From: Gammaproteobacteria bacterium
GTDB taxonomy: Bacteria; Pseudomonadota; Gammaproteobacteria; Pseudomonadales; UBA5518
DNA length: 64,000 nt
Direction of reading: 5' to 3'
NCBI GenBank assembly: GCA_016705365.1
Contig: JADIYI010000008.1
Coordinates: 124,001-188,000, forward strand
Below the pieces are notes generated by a model. That model saw only the letters and a list, made by a program, of their open reading frames with translations. It had not been told where the DNA came from and ran no database searches. Below, piece by piece: positions 44,785 through 54,663 of this stretch (the first letter of the stretch is position 1; each line of letters starts with the position of its first letter). The position numbers and the translations under genes are program-made.

Positions 44785-45450
44785 ATGGAAGAAGAACTCT
44801 CGAACACACCGCCAACTCCGGCTCCCGCCGCGGACTTGTCGGTGCTGCTCATCAGCTTGCTCAAAAGCGTGCTCTACCGTGATGGCGACGAACGCCAATG
44901 GGCCGCGCTGCTGAATCTGCAAGCTCGGGTGCGCGATTACGTGGCGGTACTGAATCTCGACCTGGTGCTGGATGAGGCGGAAGGCTACGCCTTTCTGAAG
45001 AGTCGCCCGGAACCGACCGACGCGGGTTCATCGCCCCGCCTGCCGCGGTTGGTGGCGCGCAGGCCCTTGTCATTTCCGGTCAGTCTGCTGCTGGCCCTGT
45101 TGCGCAAGAAGCTGGCCGAGTTTGATGCCGGTGGTGGCGATACCCGGCTGGTACTGGGTCGTGATGACATCGTCGAACTGGTGCGGGTTTTTCTGCCCGA
45201 CGGTCCGAATGAAGCGAAGCTGATCGACCAGATCGAGACCACGATCAACAAGGTGGCCGAGTTGGGGTTTCTGCAGAAACTCAAGCCTGCCGGCGGTGTT
45301 TCGGCTGGCCCGGCAAGCTACGATGTGCGGCGCATCCTGAAGTCCTTTGTCGATGCCCAATGGCTGGCCGAGTTCGATACGCGCCTGGCCGATTACCAGT
45401 CACAATTGGCCGGCGTAACAAATACCAGGGAAGGGGCCGCCAATGATTGA
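44785..45450 (+). CDS. jetB: Wadjet protein JetB (DUF4194)
   Basis: 221 residues, MukE/KITE-like winged-helix subunit. DUF4194 signature: LLISLLKSVLYRDGDERQWAALLNLQARVRDYVAVL, then LARRPLSFPVSLLLALLRKKLAEFD and VRVFLPDGPNEAKLIDQIETTINKVAELGFL. It sits between jetA and jetC, as in all type I Wadjet loci. Confidence 0.9.
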   Translation: MEEELSNTPPTPAPAADLSVLLISLLKSVLYRDGDERQWAALLNLQARVRDYVAVLNLDLVLDEAEGYAFLKSRPEPTDAGSSPRLPRLVARRPLSFPVSLLLALLRKKLAEFDAGGGDTRLVLGRDDIVELVRVFLPDGPNEAKLIDQIETTINKVAELGFLQKLKPAGGVSAGPASYDVRRILKSFVDAQWLAEFDTRLADYQSQLAGVTNTREGAAND

Positions 45451-45515
45451 GCGGCAGCAACGACGATTTGGGCAACCGCAAGCTGGCCGCAGAGTGGCGC
45501 ACAAGGAGCTGCGCC

Positions 45516-48500
45516 ATGCTTGATCCGCAATCACTTGGCCTGGACTTCGGTGCCGATGACACGCTGTCAGGCTTTCGCCTGAGCCGTCTGGAGGTATTCA
45601 ACTGGGGAACCTTCGACGGCCGCGTGTGGACACTGCAACTGGATGGCCGGAACGGTCTGCTCACGGGCGATATCGGCTCCGGCAAATCCACCCTGGTGGA
45701 TGCGATCACCACCCTGCTGGTGCCCGCCAACCGGGTCGCCTACAACAGGGCTGCGGGCGCGGACAGCAGGGAGCGCAGCCTGCGCTCCTACGTGCTTGGG
45801 CACTACAAGTCGGAGCGCAACGAAGTCACCGGCGCGGCAAAACCGGTAGCGCTGCGCGACCAGAACAATTACTCCGTGATCCTGGGCGTGTTCCACAACG
45901 CGGGCTATGACCAGACCGTGACGCTGGCCCAGGTATTCTGGATGAAGGAAGCGCAGGGGCAGCCGGCGCGGTTCTTCCTGGGCGCGGAGCGCGAGCTGTC
46001 AATCGCCTCTGACTTCGCCCATTTCGGTTCGGATATTGCCCAGCTGCGCAAGAAACTGCGCGGGTCGGGGGCCGAGCTGCATGACAGCTTTCCGCCCTAT
46101 TCCGCCTGGTTCCGCCGGCGCTTTGGCATCGAGAACGATCAGGCGCTGGAGTTGTTTCACCAGACGGTGTCGATGAAATCGGTGGGCAACCTGACCGACT
46201 TCGTACGCAGTCATATGCTGGAACCCTTCGAGGTCAGCCCGCGCATTCAGGCCTTGATTGGCCACTTCGACGATCTCAATCGTGCCCATCAGGCGGTGCT
46301 GAAAACCCAGCAACAGGTTGAATTGCTCACCCCGTTGACCGCCGACTGTGAGCGTCATGGTGCGCTGGTGGCCGAGGTCGACCGTTTACGCATGTGCCGG
46401 GAGAGCCTGCGGACCCATTTTGCGGGCCTAAAGCTCGGCCTGATCGACAAGCGACTGGGATTGCTGGCTGAAGAATGGGAACGCGTGGATGCCCTGGCAC
46501 AAAAATTGGACACTGCTCACGAGGAGCAAGGCCACCAGCTCGATGAACTCAAGCAGGCCATCAATGACAACGGTGGCGACCGCCTGGAGCGTCTTGCCGC
46601 CGAGATTCGCAGGAAAGAACAACAGCGTGATACGCGCAAGACCAAGGCCGGGCGCTACCGGGAATTGGCAACTGTTCTGGACGAACCAGTAGCGACCGAT
46701 GTCCCCACCTTCGCCGCGCAGCGTGGCAAATATCAAACCTGGCGCGAACAAGCGCTCGGGCACGATGCCGATCTGCAGAACGCGCTCACCGAGCACGGCG
46801 TGACCTTGCGTCAGGGCCGGCAGGAACACGAACAGCTGAGCGCCGAGATCGACAGCCTCAAGCGCCGACGCAGCAACATCGATGACCAGCAGATCCGGAT
46901 TCGCGCGGCGCTGTGTGCGGCGCTGGGTCTGAACGTGGATGATATGCCATTCGCCGGCGAGTTGATCCAGGTCCGCGACGATGAGGGCGAATGGGAAGGT
47001 GCCGCCGAACGCTTGTTGCATGGCTTCGGGTTGTCGCTGCTGGTACCCGATGCGCACTACAATGCCGTGGCCGAATGGGTGGACAGCGCCCATCTGCGCG
47101 GCCGCCTGGTGTACTTCCAGGTGCGACAACGCAAGGCCGCGGAGCTGCCTGATCTGCACCGCGATTCCCTCGTCCGCAAGTTGGCCGTCAAGCCTGACTC
47201 CGCCCATTACGATTGGCTGGAGCGCGAGCTTGCCCACCGTTTCGACGTGGCTTGCTGCGCCACGCAGGAGCAGTTCCGCCGTGAGACACGCGCCATCACC
47301 CGTGCAGGTCAGATCAAGGACCCGAGCGGGCGCCACGAAAAAGACGACCGCCACCGCATCGATGACCGAAGCCGCTATGTGCTGGGCTGGAGCAACAGCG
47401 CCAAGATCGCGGCGCTGGAAAACAAGCGCCAGCAGCTCGAAACGCGGCTGGCTGATGTCGGCAGCACGATCGGTGAAATCCAGCAAGAGCGCAACAAACT
47501 CGCGAGCCGTCTCGATGCGTTGACTCGCCTTGAGGAGTTCACGGCGTTCGACGAACTGGATTGGGCCAGCATCGCCACCGAGATCGCGCACCTGAGCGAT
47601 GAGCGCGGTCGGCTGGAATCGGCCTCGGATGTCCTCAAGCAGTTGAACGAAAACCTGCGCGAGTTGCAAAGGGCACAGAAGGAAACCGGGACCGGACTGC
47701 AAATTGCACGTGAAAAGCGGGCCAAGGTGGAACAGCGCCGCTCGGACGCTCAGGAGCTCCGTGAACAAACCGCGACATTGCTTCAAGGCGCTGTCATCGA
47801 TGATGCCCTGGAGACAAAGCTCGAATCCATGCGGGCCGAGGCGCTGGGCGAGCATCAATTGAGCGTGGAATCCTGCGACAACCGCGAGCAGGACGTGCGT
47901 GCCTGGCTGCAGGCCCGAATCGATGCGGAAGATCGGAAAATTCGTAATCTGGCCGAGAAAATCATCAAGGCCATGGCTTCGTTCAAAGAGGCGTTCAAGC
48001 TCGAGACAGCCGAGATGGATGCCAGCCTCGAGGCCGCCTTTGAGTACGCAAACCTGCTGACGCAATTGAACCGCGATGACCTGCCACGCTTTGTCGCGCG
48101 GTTCAAGGAGCTGCTCAACGTCAACACGATCAACGAAATCGCCAACTTCAATGCCCAGCTGGCCCGCGAGCGCGAAACGATCAGGGAGCGGATCGCGCAC
48201 ATCAACAAGTCGCTTGGCGAGATCGACTACAACCCCGGGCGCTACATCGTGCTGGAGTCGCAGACCAGCCCGGATGCCGAGATCCGCGACTTCCAGCAGG
48301 AGTTGCGCGCCTGTACCGAAGGCGCTGTAACCGGGTCGGACGATGCCCAGTATTCCGAGGCGAAGTTCCTGCAGGTCAAGGCCATCATTGACCGCTTCCG
48401 GGGGCGCGAAGGTCTGTCCGAACAGGATCGCCGCTGGACCGCCAAAGTCACGGATGTGCGCAACTGGTTCCTGTTCGCCGCCAGCGAGCGATGGCGGGAA

Positions 48501-48908
48501 GACAACAGCGAATTCGAGCACTACTCGGACTCCGGTGGTAAATCGGGCGGACAGAAGGAGAAGCTGGCCTATACCATCCTGGCCGCCAGCCTGGCATACC
48601 AGTTCGGACTGGAATGGGGCGCGGTGCGCTCGCGCTCTTTCCGCTTCGTGGTGATCGACGAGGCCTTTGGTCGCGGGTCGGATGAATCCGCCCAGTACGG
48701 CCTGAAGCTGTTCCGCCAACTCAGCCTGCAGCTGCTGATCGTCACTCCCCTGCAGAAGATCCACATCATCGAGCCATTTGTCTCCAGCGTGGGTTTCGTG
48801 CACAACGAGGGCGGACGGGCGTCCAAGCTGCGCAACCTGTCGATCGAGGAATACCGGGAACAAAAAGCGACGATGGCACTGCCCGCCACGCAGGAGCTGG
48901 CACAGTGA
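45516..48908 (+). CDS. jetC: Wadjet SMC-like ATPase JetC
   Basis: 1130 residues from ATG 45516, which has GGAG seven bases upstream; a TTG at 45447 overlapping jetB is the alternative. MukB/SMC family: Walker A GDIGSGKST (51-59), two long coiled coils around a hinge (roughly 280-430 and 650-900), ABC signature SGGKSGGQKEKL (about 1006-1017) and Walker B VVIDEAFGRG (about Asp1048). It extrudes circular DNA loops so that JetD can cut it. Confidence 0.93.
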   Translation: MLDPQSLGLDFGADDTLSGFRLSRLEVFNWGTFDGRVWTLQLDGRNGLLTGDIGSGKSTLVDAITTLLVPANRVAYNRAAGADSRERSLRSYVLGHYKSERNEVTGAAKPVALRDQNNYSVILGVFHNAGYDQTVTLAQVFWMKEAQGQPARFFLGAERELSIASDFAHFGSDIAQLRKKLRGSGAELHDSFPPYSAWFRRRFGIENDQALELFHQTVSMKSVGNLTDFVRSHMLEPFEVSPRIQALIGHFDDLNRAHQAVLKTQQQVELLTPLTADCERHGALVAEVDRLRMCRESLRTHFAGLKLGLIDKRLGLLAEEWERVDALAQKLDTAHEEQGHQLDELKQAINDNGGDRLERLAAEIRRKEQQRDTRKTKAGRYRELATVLDEPVATDVPTFAAQRGKYQTWREQALGHDADLQNALTEHGVTLRQGRQEHEQLSAEIDSLKRRRSNIDDQQIRIRAALCAALGLNVDDMPFAGELIQVRDDEGEWEGAAERLLHGFGLSLLVPDAHYNAVAEWVDSAHLRGRLVYFQVRQRKAAELPDLHRDSLVRKLAVKPDSAHYDWLERELAHRFDVACCATQEQFRRETRAITRAGQIKDPSGRHEKDDRHRIDDRSRYVLGWSNSAKIAALENKRQQLETRLADVGSTIGEIQQERNKLASRLDALTRLEEFTAFDELDWASIATEIAHLSDERGRLESASDVLKQLNENLRELQRAQKETGTGLQIAREKRAKVEQRRSDAQELREQTATLLQGAVIDDALETKLESMRAEALGEHQLSVESCDNREQDVRAWLQARIDAEDRKIRNLAEKIIKAMASFKEAFKLETAEMDASLEAAFEYANLLTQLNRDDLPRFVARFKELLNVNTINEIANFNAQLARERETIRERIAHINKSLGEIDYNPGRYIVLESQTSPDAEIRDFQQELRACTEGAVTGSDDAQYSEAKFLQVKAIIDRFRGREGLSEQDRRWTAKVTDVRNWFLFAASERWREDNSEFEHYSDSGGKSGGQKEKLAYTILAASLAYQFGLEWGAVRSRSFRFVVIDEAFGRGSDESAQYGLKLFRQLSLQLLIVTPLQKIHIIEPFVSSVGFVHNEGGRASKLRNLSIEEYREQKATMALPATQELAQ

Positions 48909-50188
48909 CAAATGCGTCGCGCACGAATCCGGACGCACACGGAGCGCCCGCAGGGCCGGTGCCACGGACGGCGTCGGTCACCTGGAGCGGCCCGAAGGAG
49001 TTGAAGGCGCAACTACTGCGACTGTGGGAGCGCGGTGAACTCCTGAGAGATACAGTGACGGGCAATACGCGATTTCCCCTGCGCCTGACACTCAAATGCC
49101 CGGGTTCAGCCGATATCACGGATCGTTTTGATGCCGTTCGCGCGTGGGCCGCGGAACTGGCAGCCATGGCTTTGGTGAGTCTCGAATGGCAGGAGGTTCG
49201 CCACCGCGTCCAGGGGACACAAAAACTGCCCGTAAGCGCCTGGATCGAGACCATGGAGGATGCGTTGACCTGGCTGGGCAAGCGCCGGGAGTGGGATCGC
49301 TTTTCAGCTCAGGTCTCCATGACCCGGCAAAAACGCCCCGTCTTGCTGCCCTGGCTGGAAAAGCGCCCCCTGCGGGCGCTGGAACTGTCCGCCGAATGGC
49401 CCCGATTGCTGGACGTGGTGGCCTGGCTTGTCGAGCATCCTCGCCCGGGCATCTACCTGCGTCAGGTGGACTTGCCGGGCGTACACAGCAAATTCATCGA
49501 AGCGCATCGCAGTGTGCTGACCGAGTTGCTCGACTTGGCGCTTCCCGTTGACGCTGTGGACATCACCAAAACCGGTATCAGCCAGTTTGCCGCCCGTTAC
49601 GGCTTTCTCGAAAAGCCTGCGCGCATTCGCTTGCGGATGCTCGATCCGGCAATTCAGGTCGTGCCTGGTTCGGCATGCCCCGACCTGAGCCTGGATGCCG
49701 ACAGCTTCAGCCGTCTGGAACTCGCGGTGAAGCGCGTATTCATCACCGAGAACGAGACCAACTTCCTGGCTTTCCCGAAGGTTCGTGATGCCATCGTTGT
49801 TTTTGGCGCGGGTTACGGCTGGGAGGCACTGGCACGCAGTCGTTGGTTGCAGCACTGCTCAATCCATTACTGGGGCGATATCGACACCCATGGCTTCGGC
49901 ATCCTGGACCAATTACGCGGCTACTTTGGGCACGTGGATTCGTTCCTGATGGACAGGAGCACCCTCGATGCACATGCCTCCGTCTGGGGGTACGAAGACA
50001 AGCCCCTGTCAGCGGACTTGCACCGGTTGACACCAGAAGAGCGAGGCCTCTACGACGATCTGCGCGACAACCGCATGCGCGCGCGACTGCGGCTGGAGCA
50101 GGAACACATCGGCTTCCAATGGCTTGGCAACCGCCTTGAACAACTTCTTCACGGGAACAGCGACGCCAATCCAAGCTCGTCGTCATAA
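48905..50188 (+). CDS. jetD: Wadjet nuclease JetD (DUF3322/DUF2220, Toprim-like)
   Basis: 427 residues; GTG start overlapping jetC by 4 bp. N-terminal DUF3322 region (about 20-200) and a C-terminal Toprim fold with the acidic FITENETNF (Glu282/284) and HYWGDIDTHG (Asp325, Asp327) motifs, the metal ligands of the endonuclease. All four Wadjet genes are intact, so the system is predicted to be able to cut small circular plasmids. Confidence 0.92.
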   Translation: MTNASRTNPDAHGAPAGPVPRTASVTWSGPKELKAQLLRLWERGELLRDTVTGNTRFPLRLTLKCPGSADITDRFDAVRAWAAELAAMALVSLEWQEVRHRVQGTQKLPVSAWIETMEDALTWLGKRREWDRFSAQVSMTRQKRPVLLPWLEKRPLRALELSAEWPRLLDVVAWLVEHPRPGIYLRQVDLPGVHSKFIEAHRSVLTELLDLALPVDAVDITKTGISQFAARYGFLEKPARIRLRMLDPAIQVVPGSACPDLSLDADSFSRLELAVKRVFITENETNFLAFPKVRDAIVVFGAGYGWEALARSRWLQHCSIHYWGDIDTHGFGILDQLRGYFGHVDSFLMDRSTLDAHASVWGYEDKPLSADLHRLTPEERGLYDDLRDNRMRARLRLEQEHIGFQWLGNRLEQLLHGNSDANPSSSS

Positions 50189-50319
50189 GAGACCATGAAA
50201 AGACCAGGTTCAGTCCTTTCGAGATTCGCCAGCACGGTGCGCGCGGCTCATCGCTGGCTCACAACCCGGACCGGGGCGAGAGCGACCGCAGCAATGTCCA
50301 CACATCGGGCATCACTCTC

Positions 50320-50724
50320 TCAATCTGCGTCGCGCATCGTCTTGTCGTAATCCCAGTAGGCCTTGAGCGACGCGATCCTGCCTTCACCGTCAACCCGATA
50401 GACGAAAACACCGTGCGCCGCGATCTCTCGGTCCGACCCGGCAAGCCTGTTGTGGACCGCCCCGACATTCGCGATCTCGGCACCGCAGACGTAGGCGCGC
50501 TCGATCACGAAGCGAACCGAACCTGGACCGATCATGGCGTCCCAGAACGCTCCGATCGCCGCTCGCCCGCGATGGCCCCTGCCCGAAGGATCGAGCGGCG
50601 ATGGACCCACCGGATCCTCGATAATGGCGTCATCGGAAAAGTTCGCGAGGAATGCTTCACGATCCTTGCTCTCGACCGCGGTGACATGACGCGCGAAGGC
50701 CCGCTCGACCGGTGTTTCAGCCAT
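50320..50724 (-). CDS. SnoaL/NTF2-like protein
   Basis: 134 residues from ATG 50724 with GGAGG upstream; the longer open frame upstream is not conserved. NTF2-fold pattern ERAFARHVTAVESKDREAFLANFSDDAIIEDPVG and VFVYRVDGEGRIASLKAYWDY. The fold is shared by ketosteroid isomerases, polyketide cyclases and transport proteins, so the reaction is unknown; the steroid-like genes to the right make a lipid or steroid substrate conceivable. Isolated between jetD (convergent) and the efflux operon. Confidence 0.75.
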   Translation of the reverse strand: MAETPVERAFARHVTAVESKDREAFLANFSDDAIIEDPVGPSPLDPSGRGHRGRAAIGAFWDAMIGPGSVRFVIERAYVCGAEIANVGAVHNRLAGSDREIAAHGVFVYRVDGEGRIASLKAYWDYDKTMRDAD

Positions 50725-50987
50725 ATCCCACCTCCTCAATTGAACCGGCATACAGAATTCTACCAATCCGGCGTTCACGCACACGATAGGCCGGAATACG
50801 CAATCGGATCGGATCGGATCGGATCGGGACGCCAGTCTCCGCCCGACTGACCCCGGGCTTGCAAGCAATATCACGGTGCAAGCGGCGCGCGCTCGAGACG
50901 ATGAATGATCTTGTGCACGAACGCCAACGGCTTGTTGGCGCAAACGCACGGTGTCGCGTCGTCCTTGCCTGCAATTCAATCGTTCTT
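50725..50987. other. Spacer with GGATC tandem repeat
   Basis: 263 bp without a gene. Contains four perfect tandem copies of GGATC at 50806-50825. No terminator for the efflux operon was recognised. Confidence 0.5.
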
Positions 50988-51698
50988 TCAATCGAATGCC
51001 CGCCCTTCGCCGGCTTCCTCATGGGTCACGCCGTCGCGGATGTGGTAGATGCGCTTGAAAGTCGGGATGATCTTTTCGTCATGCGTGACGACGATGATGG
51101 CCGTCTCGAACTTGCATGCCATGTCATTGAGGATGCGGATCACCGCCATGGCGCGCTCGGAATCCAGCGGCGCAGTGGGCTCGTCGGCCAGAATCACCGG
51201 CGGCCGGTTGACCAGGCCACGGGCGATGGCCACGCGCTGCTGCTCGCCGCCTGACAACTGCGAGGGCATGGCTTGAGCACGGTGCTGCACGTCCAGCGAG
51301 GTGAGCAGTTCCAGCGCACGCTCTCGCGCCTCGTCGTTGCGCACGCCGGCCAGCATCGGCAGCAGTGCAACGTTGTCGGTCACATCGAGAAACGGAATCA
51401 GGTAGGGCGCCTGGAACACGAAGCCGATCTTGTCACGGCGCAAGGCGCGCAGATCGCGCACCTTCCAGCCATCGTCGTAGATCACCGAGTCGTCGAGAAT
51501 CATGCGCCCGGCCGTGGGATCGATCACTGCGCCCAGGCATTTGAGCAGGGTGCTCTTCCCCGATCCGGACGGGCCGATCAGGCCAACCACTTCCCCGGGC
51601 GTCACCCGCATATTCACGTCTTTCAAGGCGAAAAAAGCGGTGTCGCCTTTGCCAAAGCGCTTGCTCAGATTCTCGATACGGATGCCTTTTGTACCCAT
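50988..51698 (-). CDS. ABC transporter ATP-binding protein (MacB/LolD-like)
   Basis: 236 residues from ATG 51698. Walker A GPSGSGKST, the Q loop VFQAPYLIPFLDVTDNV, signature LSGGEQQRVAIARGL and Walker B VILADEPTAPLD are all intact. The best match by type is the ATPase of MacB or LolD mechanotransmission exporters. Last gene of the tetR-adaptor-permease-ATPase operon, 4 bp after the permease. Confidence 0.93.
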   Translation of the reverse strand: MGTKGIRIENLSKRFGKGDTAFFALKDVNMRVTPGEVVGLIGPSGSGKSTLLKCLGAVIDPTAGRMILDDSVIYDDGWKVRDLRALRRDKIGFVFQAPYLIPFLDVTDNVALLPMLAGVRNDEARERALELLTSLDVQHRAQAMPSQLSGGEQQRVAIARGLVNRPPVILADEPTAPLDSERAMAVIRILNDMACKFETAIIVVTHDEKIIPTFKRIYHIRDGVTHEEAGEGRAFD

Positions 51699-51702
51699 TT
51701 CA

Positions 51703-52905
51703 CTATCCAATGGCTTCGGCCGGATCGACCTTGAGCGCCATGCGAATGGCGACGATGCTGGCCAGTACGCAGATCATGAGTACAGCAAAAAAGCCGACGA
51801 TGGTGTCGAACGGCATCAGCAACACGTACTTGGGAAACAGGGGCGCCGAGAAAGTGGCCGTGATCTTGCCGACCACGAAACCAATCACGCCCAGCGCGAG
51901 TGCCTGCTGCATGATCATCGCGGCGATGGTCCGGTTACGTGTACCGATGAGCTTCAGTACCGCGATCTCGCGAATCTTGTCCATCGTCAACGAATAGATG
52001 ATGAAGGCCACGATAGCCGCACTGACGACGGCCAGAATCACCAGGAACATGCCGATCTGCTTGGCCGAGGTAGCGATGAGCTTGCCGACCAGGATGCCTT
52101 CCATCTGGACCCGGGTATACACAGTCAAACGCTTCCAGCGCCGGATCGATTCGGCCACCTCGTCCGGCGCATGGCCAGGCTTTAGCGTGACCAGCACGGC
52201 ATTGACGAACGCGTTGGTGCTCTGTGAGGCAATCACGGCATCCAGCAACCCGGGAACACCGGGTCGATTGAAAGCCGGGTTGGCTTCGGTGCGACGCCGG
52301 CTTTGCCAGATGGCGTCGTTGTCCTTGAGGAACTGGGCCCCTTGGGCATCCTTGAGCGGAATGAATACCATCGGGTCGCCGCTGGACGACACCATGCGCC
52401 GGGTCAGCCCCACAACGGTGTGTTGATTGCGGCGGATTTTCAGCACGTCACCGAGCTTGAAGCCGGTGGCGATATCGGCCACCGCCTCGTAATGACCGCG
52501 CGTGATCTGACGTCCGGCAACGAGATAAGGAGGCCATCCGGGTGTGGCCCCCAGGCGGCCTGGCGCGATACCGACCACCATGGTGCGGACATCGTTCTCG
52601 CCCTTGCGTACCTGCATGGTCAGGTAGGTCACGTTCGCCGCCTGGGCGACTCCCGGCATGGCGAGGATGGCGCGATACAGGTCATCGTTGAGACTGGACG
52701 ACTCCGCATAAGGACCCAGCGTGTCTCTCTGCACCACCCAGAGGTCGGCGCCACTGTTGTCGAGCAAGGCTTTACCGTCATCCACCATGCCGCGGTAGAC
52801 CCCGGCCATGACCAGGGTGACGCCGATCAGCAAGCCCAGTCCGATGCCGGTGAAGATGAACTTTCCCCAAGCATGGAGAATGTCGCGGCCCGCCAAGCTG
52901 ATCAT
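51703..52905 (-). CDS. ABC transporter permease (FtsX/MacB type)
   Basis: 400 residues. One N-terminal membrane helix (about 16-38), a large periplasmic MacB_PCD domain (about 45-250), then three helices (about 280-305, 320-350, 365-390) of the FtsX domain. The partner of the downstream ATPase and upstream adaptor. ATG overlaps the adaptor stop by 4 bp. Confidence 0.9.
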   Translation of the reverse strand: MISLAGRDILHAWGKFIFTGIGLGLLIGVTLVMAGVYRGMVDDGKALLDNSGADLWVVQRDTLGPYAESSSLNDDLYRAILAMPGVAQAANVTYLTMQVRKGENDVRTMVVGIAPGRLGATPGWPPYLVAGRQITRGHYEAVADIATGFKLGDVLKIRRNQHTVVGLTRRMVSSSGDPMVFIPLKDAQGAQFLKDNDAIWQSRRRTEANPAFNRPGVPGLLDAVIASQSTNAFVNAVLVTLKPGHAPDEVAESIRRWKRLTVYTRVQMEGILVGKLIATSAKQIGMFLVILAVVSAAIVAFIIYSLTMDKIREIAVLKLIGTRNRTIAAMIMQQALALGVIGFVVGKITATFSAPLFPKYVLLMPFDTIVGFFAVLMICVLASIVAIRMALKVDPAEAIG

Positions 52906-54053
52906 CGTGAGGTTCCCGGAATACGGTCAACCACGTGGATGCGGCTCTTCGCGGTCAGTGCCTTTTCGCTATAGGCCACAACCTGGTCCCCATTGCCGAG
53001 CCCTTCGCGCACCTGCACATGACCATTGAGATCGGAAGCACCGAGCTTGACCGGGGAGAAACGCAGATCCCCCTTCACGATTTGCCAGACACCGATTTTG
53101 TCGCCCTCGCGCCGGACGGCGGCGTTGGGGATCAGCGGAGCAGCCGGGAGCACCGCCAAGTCAACCGTGACTTCGGCCAGTTCACCCACCGGCGGCAGCC
53201 GCTGCGGGATGGCATCGAAGAGCACTTTGGCCAGCGTTTCCTCGGTCACCGCATCGGCCTTGGGTTCCACCCGCAGCACGCGGCCTTGCAGCATTTGGCC
53301 ACCACTCGAGCGCAGGACGATATGAGCCGGCAGGTCCACAGCCAGCCCCGCTGCGCTGATCTGGTCAAAACGCACGTTGATCCACAGGCTGCCGGGGTCG
53401 ATGATCTCCACCGCGGCCTGGCCGGCGACGATGGTCGTGCCGGGATCGGCATCGCGCACAGTGACCACGCCATCGACCGGCGCGATCAGGCGCAGGTTGC
53501 TTCGCTGTGCTACCAGTCCTTCGCGATCGGCACGGGCACGTGCGAGATCCTCCCCGGCTGCGGATAGTGCGGCATCGGCGATCTGCAGCTCCTGTCGCTT
53601 CGTGGCAAGGGCTTCCTCGCTGATCGATCGCACCACAAACAACTGCTCATAGCGGCGTGCCTGGGTTTGCGCATAGTCTTGCCGGGCTTGCGCCTCGCGC
53701 AGAGCGGCTTGCGCACTCTTGAATGCAAATTCCTGCGAGCGCACCCGATCATCCAGATCGACCGGATCCATCTCGCCAAGTACCTGTCCGGCCTTGACTC
53801 GATCACCCACATGCACCTCCAGGCGTTTGACGCGCCCGGCAAAGGTCGGCCCGATCTTGTAGGTGTAGCGGGCTTCCACGGTGCCGATGCCGAACAGCGC
53901 CGGCGTGACTGCGCGCGATTCCACGGTCACGACCGTGACGGCGACCGGGGCCAGCGGACCGGAGCGAAGACCAACGTAGACGAACAGTCCCAGCAACGGG
54001 ACCATGACGGCCAACAGCGCCAGGGTGCGACCTTGCAGGGGCAGCCTTTTCAT
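52902..54053 (-). CDS. Efflux periplasmic adaptor (HlyD/MacA family)
   Basis: 383 residues. An N-terminal membrane anchor (about 10-30) is followed by a barrel-sandwich segment (KRLEVHVGDRVKAGQVLGEMDPVDLDDRV). A helical hairpin (about 90-170) and the lipoyl and beta-barrel parts (LRLIAPVDGVVTVRDADPGTTIVAGQ) come next. Connects the inner-membrane ABC pump with an outer-membrane channel that is not encoded here. ATGA overlap with tetR. Confidence 0.93.
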   Translation of the reverse strand: MKRLPLQGRTLALLAVMVPLLGLFVYVGLRSGPLAPVAVTVVTVESRAVTPALFGIGTVEARYTYKIGPTFAGRVKRLEVHVGDRVKAGQVLGEMDPVDLDDRVRSQEFAFKSAQAALREAQARQDYAQTQARRYEQLFVVRSISEEALATKRQELQIADAALSAAGEDLARARADREGLVAQRSNLRLIAPVDGVVTVRDADPGTTIVAGQAAVEIIDPGSLWINVRFDQISAAGLAVDLPAHIVLRSSGGQMLQGRVLRVEPKADAVTEETLAKVLFDAIPQRLPPVGELAEVTVDLAVLPAAPLIPNAAVRREGDKIGVWQIVKGDLRFSPVKLGASDLNGHVQVREGLGNGDQVVAYSEKALTAKSRIHVVDRIPGTSR

Positions 54054-54658
54054 TGCGCACTCCCGATACCGCGCCGATAAATTGCAAAGACCCGTGGCGC
54101 ATCGTGGCGTATGCGCTCTACGTCTCCGGCCAGGAGCGACTGCATGACCAGCCCTTGAATAGTGCCGATGAACAGCGTCACCGCCGCCTCGTTGTCCAGC
54201 GAGGGAGACAACTCACCGCTTGCCTTGCCTTTCTCGATGAGACCATGCAAGCGTTGGCCGTAGCGCTGGATCAAGGTCTGCACCATGCGCTTGGCCGGCG
54301 TCGATTCGCCACGCTGGAGCTCGCTGAACATCATCCTGGGCACGCCAGGGTGCTCGGCCACGAATTCGATATGACTCATGAACATCGCCTCCATCGCGGC
54401 CAAGGGCGACTCGATTCCTTGTGCGGACCGATCAATTCGGGCCAGCAGGCGCTCCGCCACCCACTCCATGACCGCCTTCCAAATGGCTTCCTTGTTCGGG
54501 AAGTGCCGAAACAGCGCCCCTTGGGTCAGGTTCATGTGCTTGGCGATGGCCGCTGTGGTTATCTCACCGGGGTTTTGTGAACCAGCAAGCTCCACGACGG
54601 ACTCGACGGTCACGGCACGACGTTCATCGGCCGGAAGATGCTTTGGGTGGGTTTGCAT
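54050..54658 (-). CDS. TetR family regulator of the efflux operon
   Basis: 202 residues. N-terminal helix-turn-helix (VVELAGSQNPGEITTAAIAKHMNLTQGALFRHFPNKEAIWKAV). The ligand-binding C-terminal part resembles CerR/YbiH-type TetR proteins. First gene of the operon; the start lies 5 bp after a perfect 46-bp palindrome that overlaps its own promoter and ribosome site, so autorepression is very likely. Confidence 0.93.
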   Translation of the reverse strand: MQTHPKHLPADERRAVTVESVVELAGSQNPGEITTAAIAKHMNLTQGALFRHFPNKEAIWKAVMEWVAERLLARIDRSAQGIESPLAAMEAMFMSHIEFVAEHPGVPRMMFSELQRGESTPAKRMVQTLIQRYGQRLHGLIEKGKASGELSPSLDNEAAVTLFIGTIQGLVMQSLLAGDVERIRHDAPRVFAIYRRGIGSAQ

Positions 54659-54663
54659 GATTA

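Noticed and set aside
46428..48965. Minus-strand open frame of 845 codons inside the Wadjet operon
   Set aside because: Antisense to jetC, which has clear SMC motifs and a good start.
34612..50319. Integrase or phage genes for the island
   Set aside because: I looked for tyrosine-recombinase type genes on both strands and saw none; only attachment-like sequence remains.
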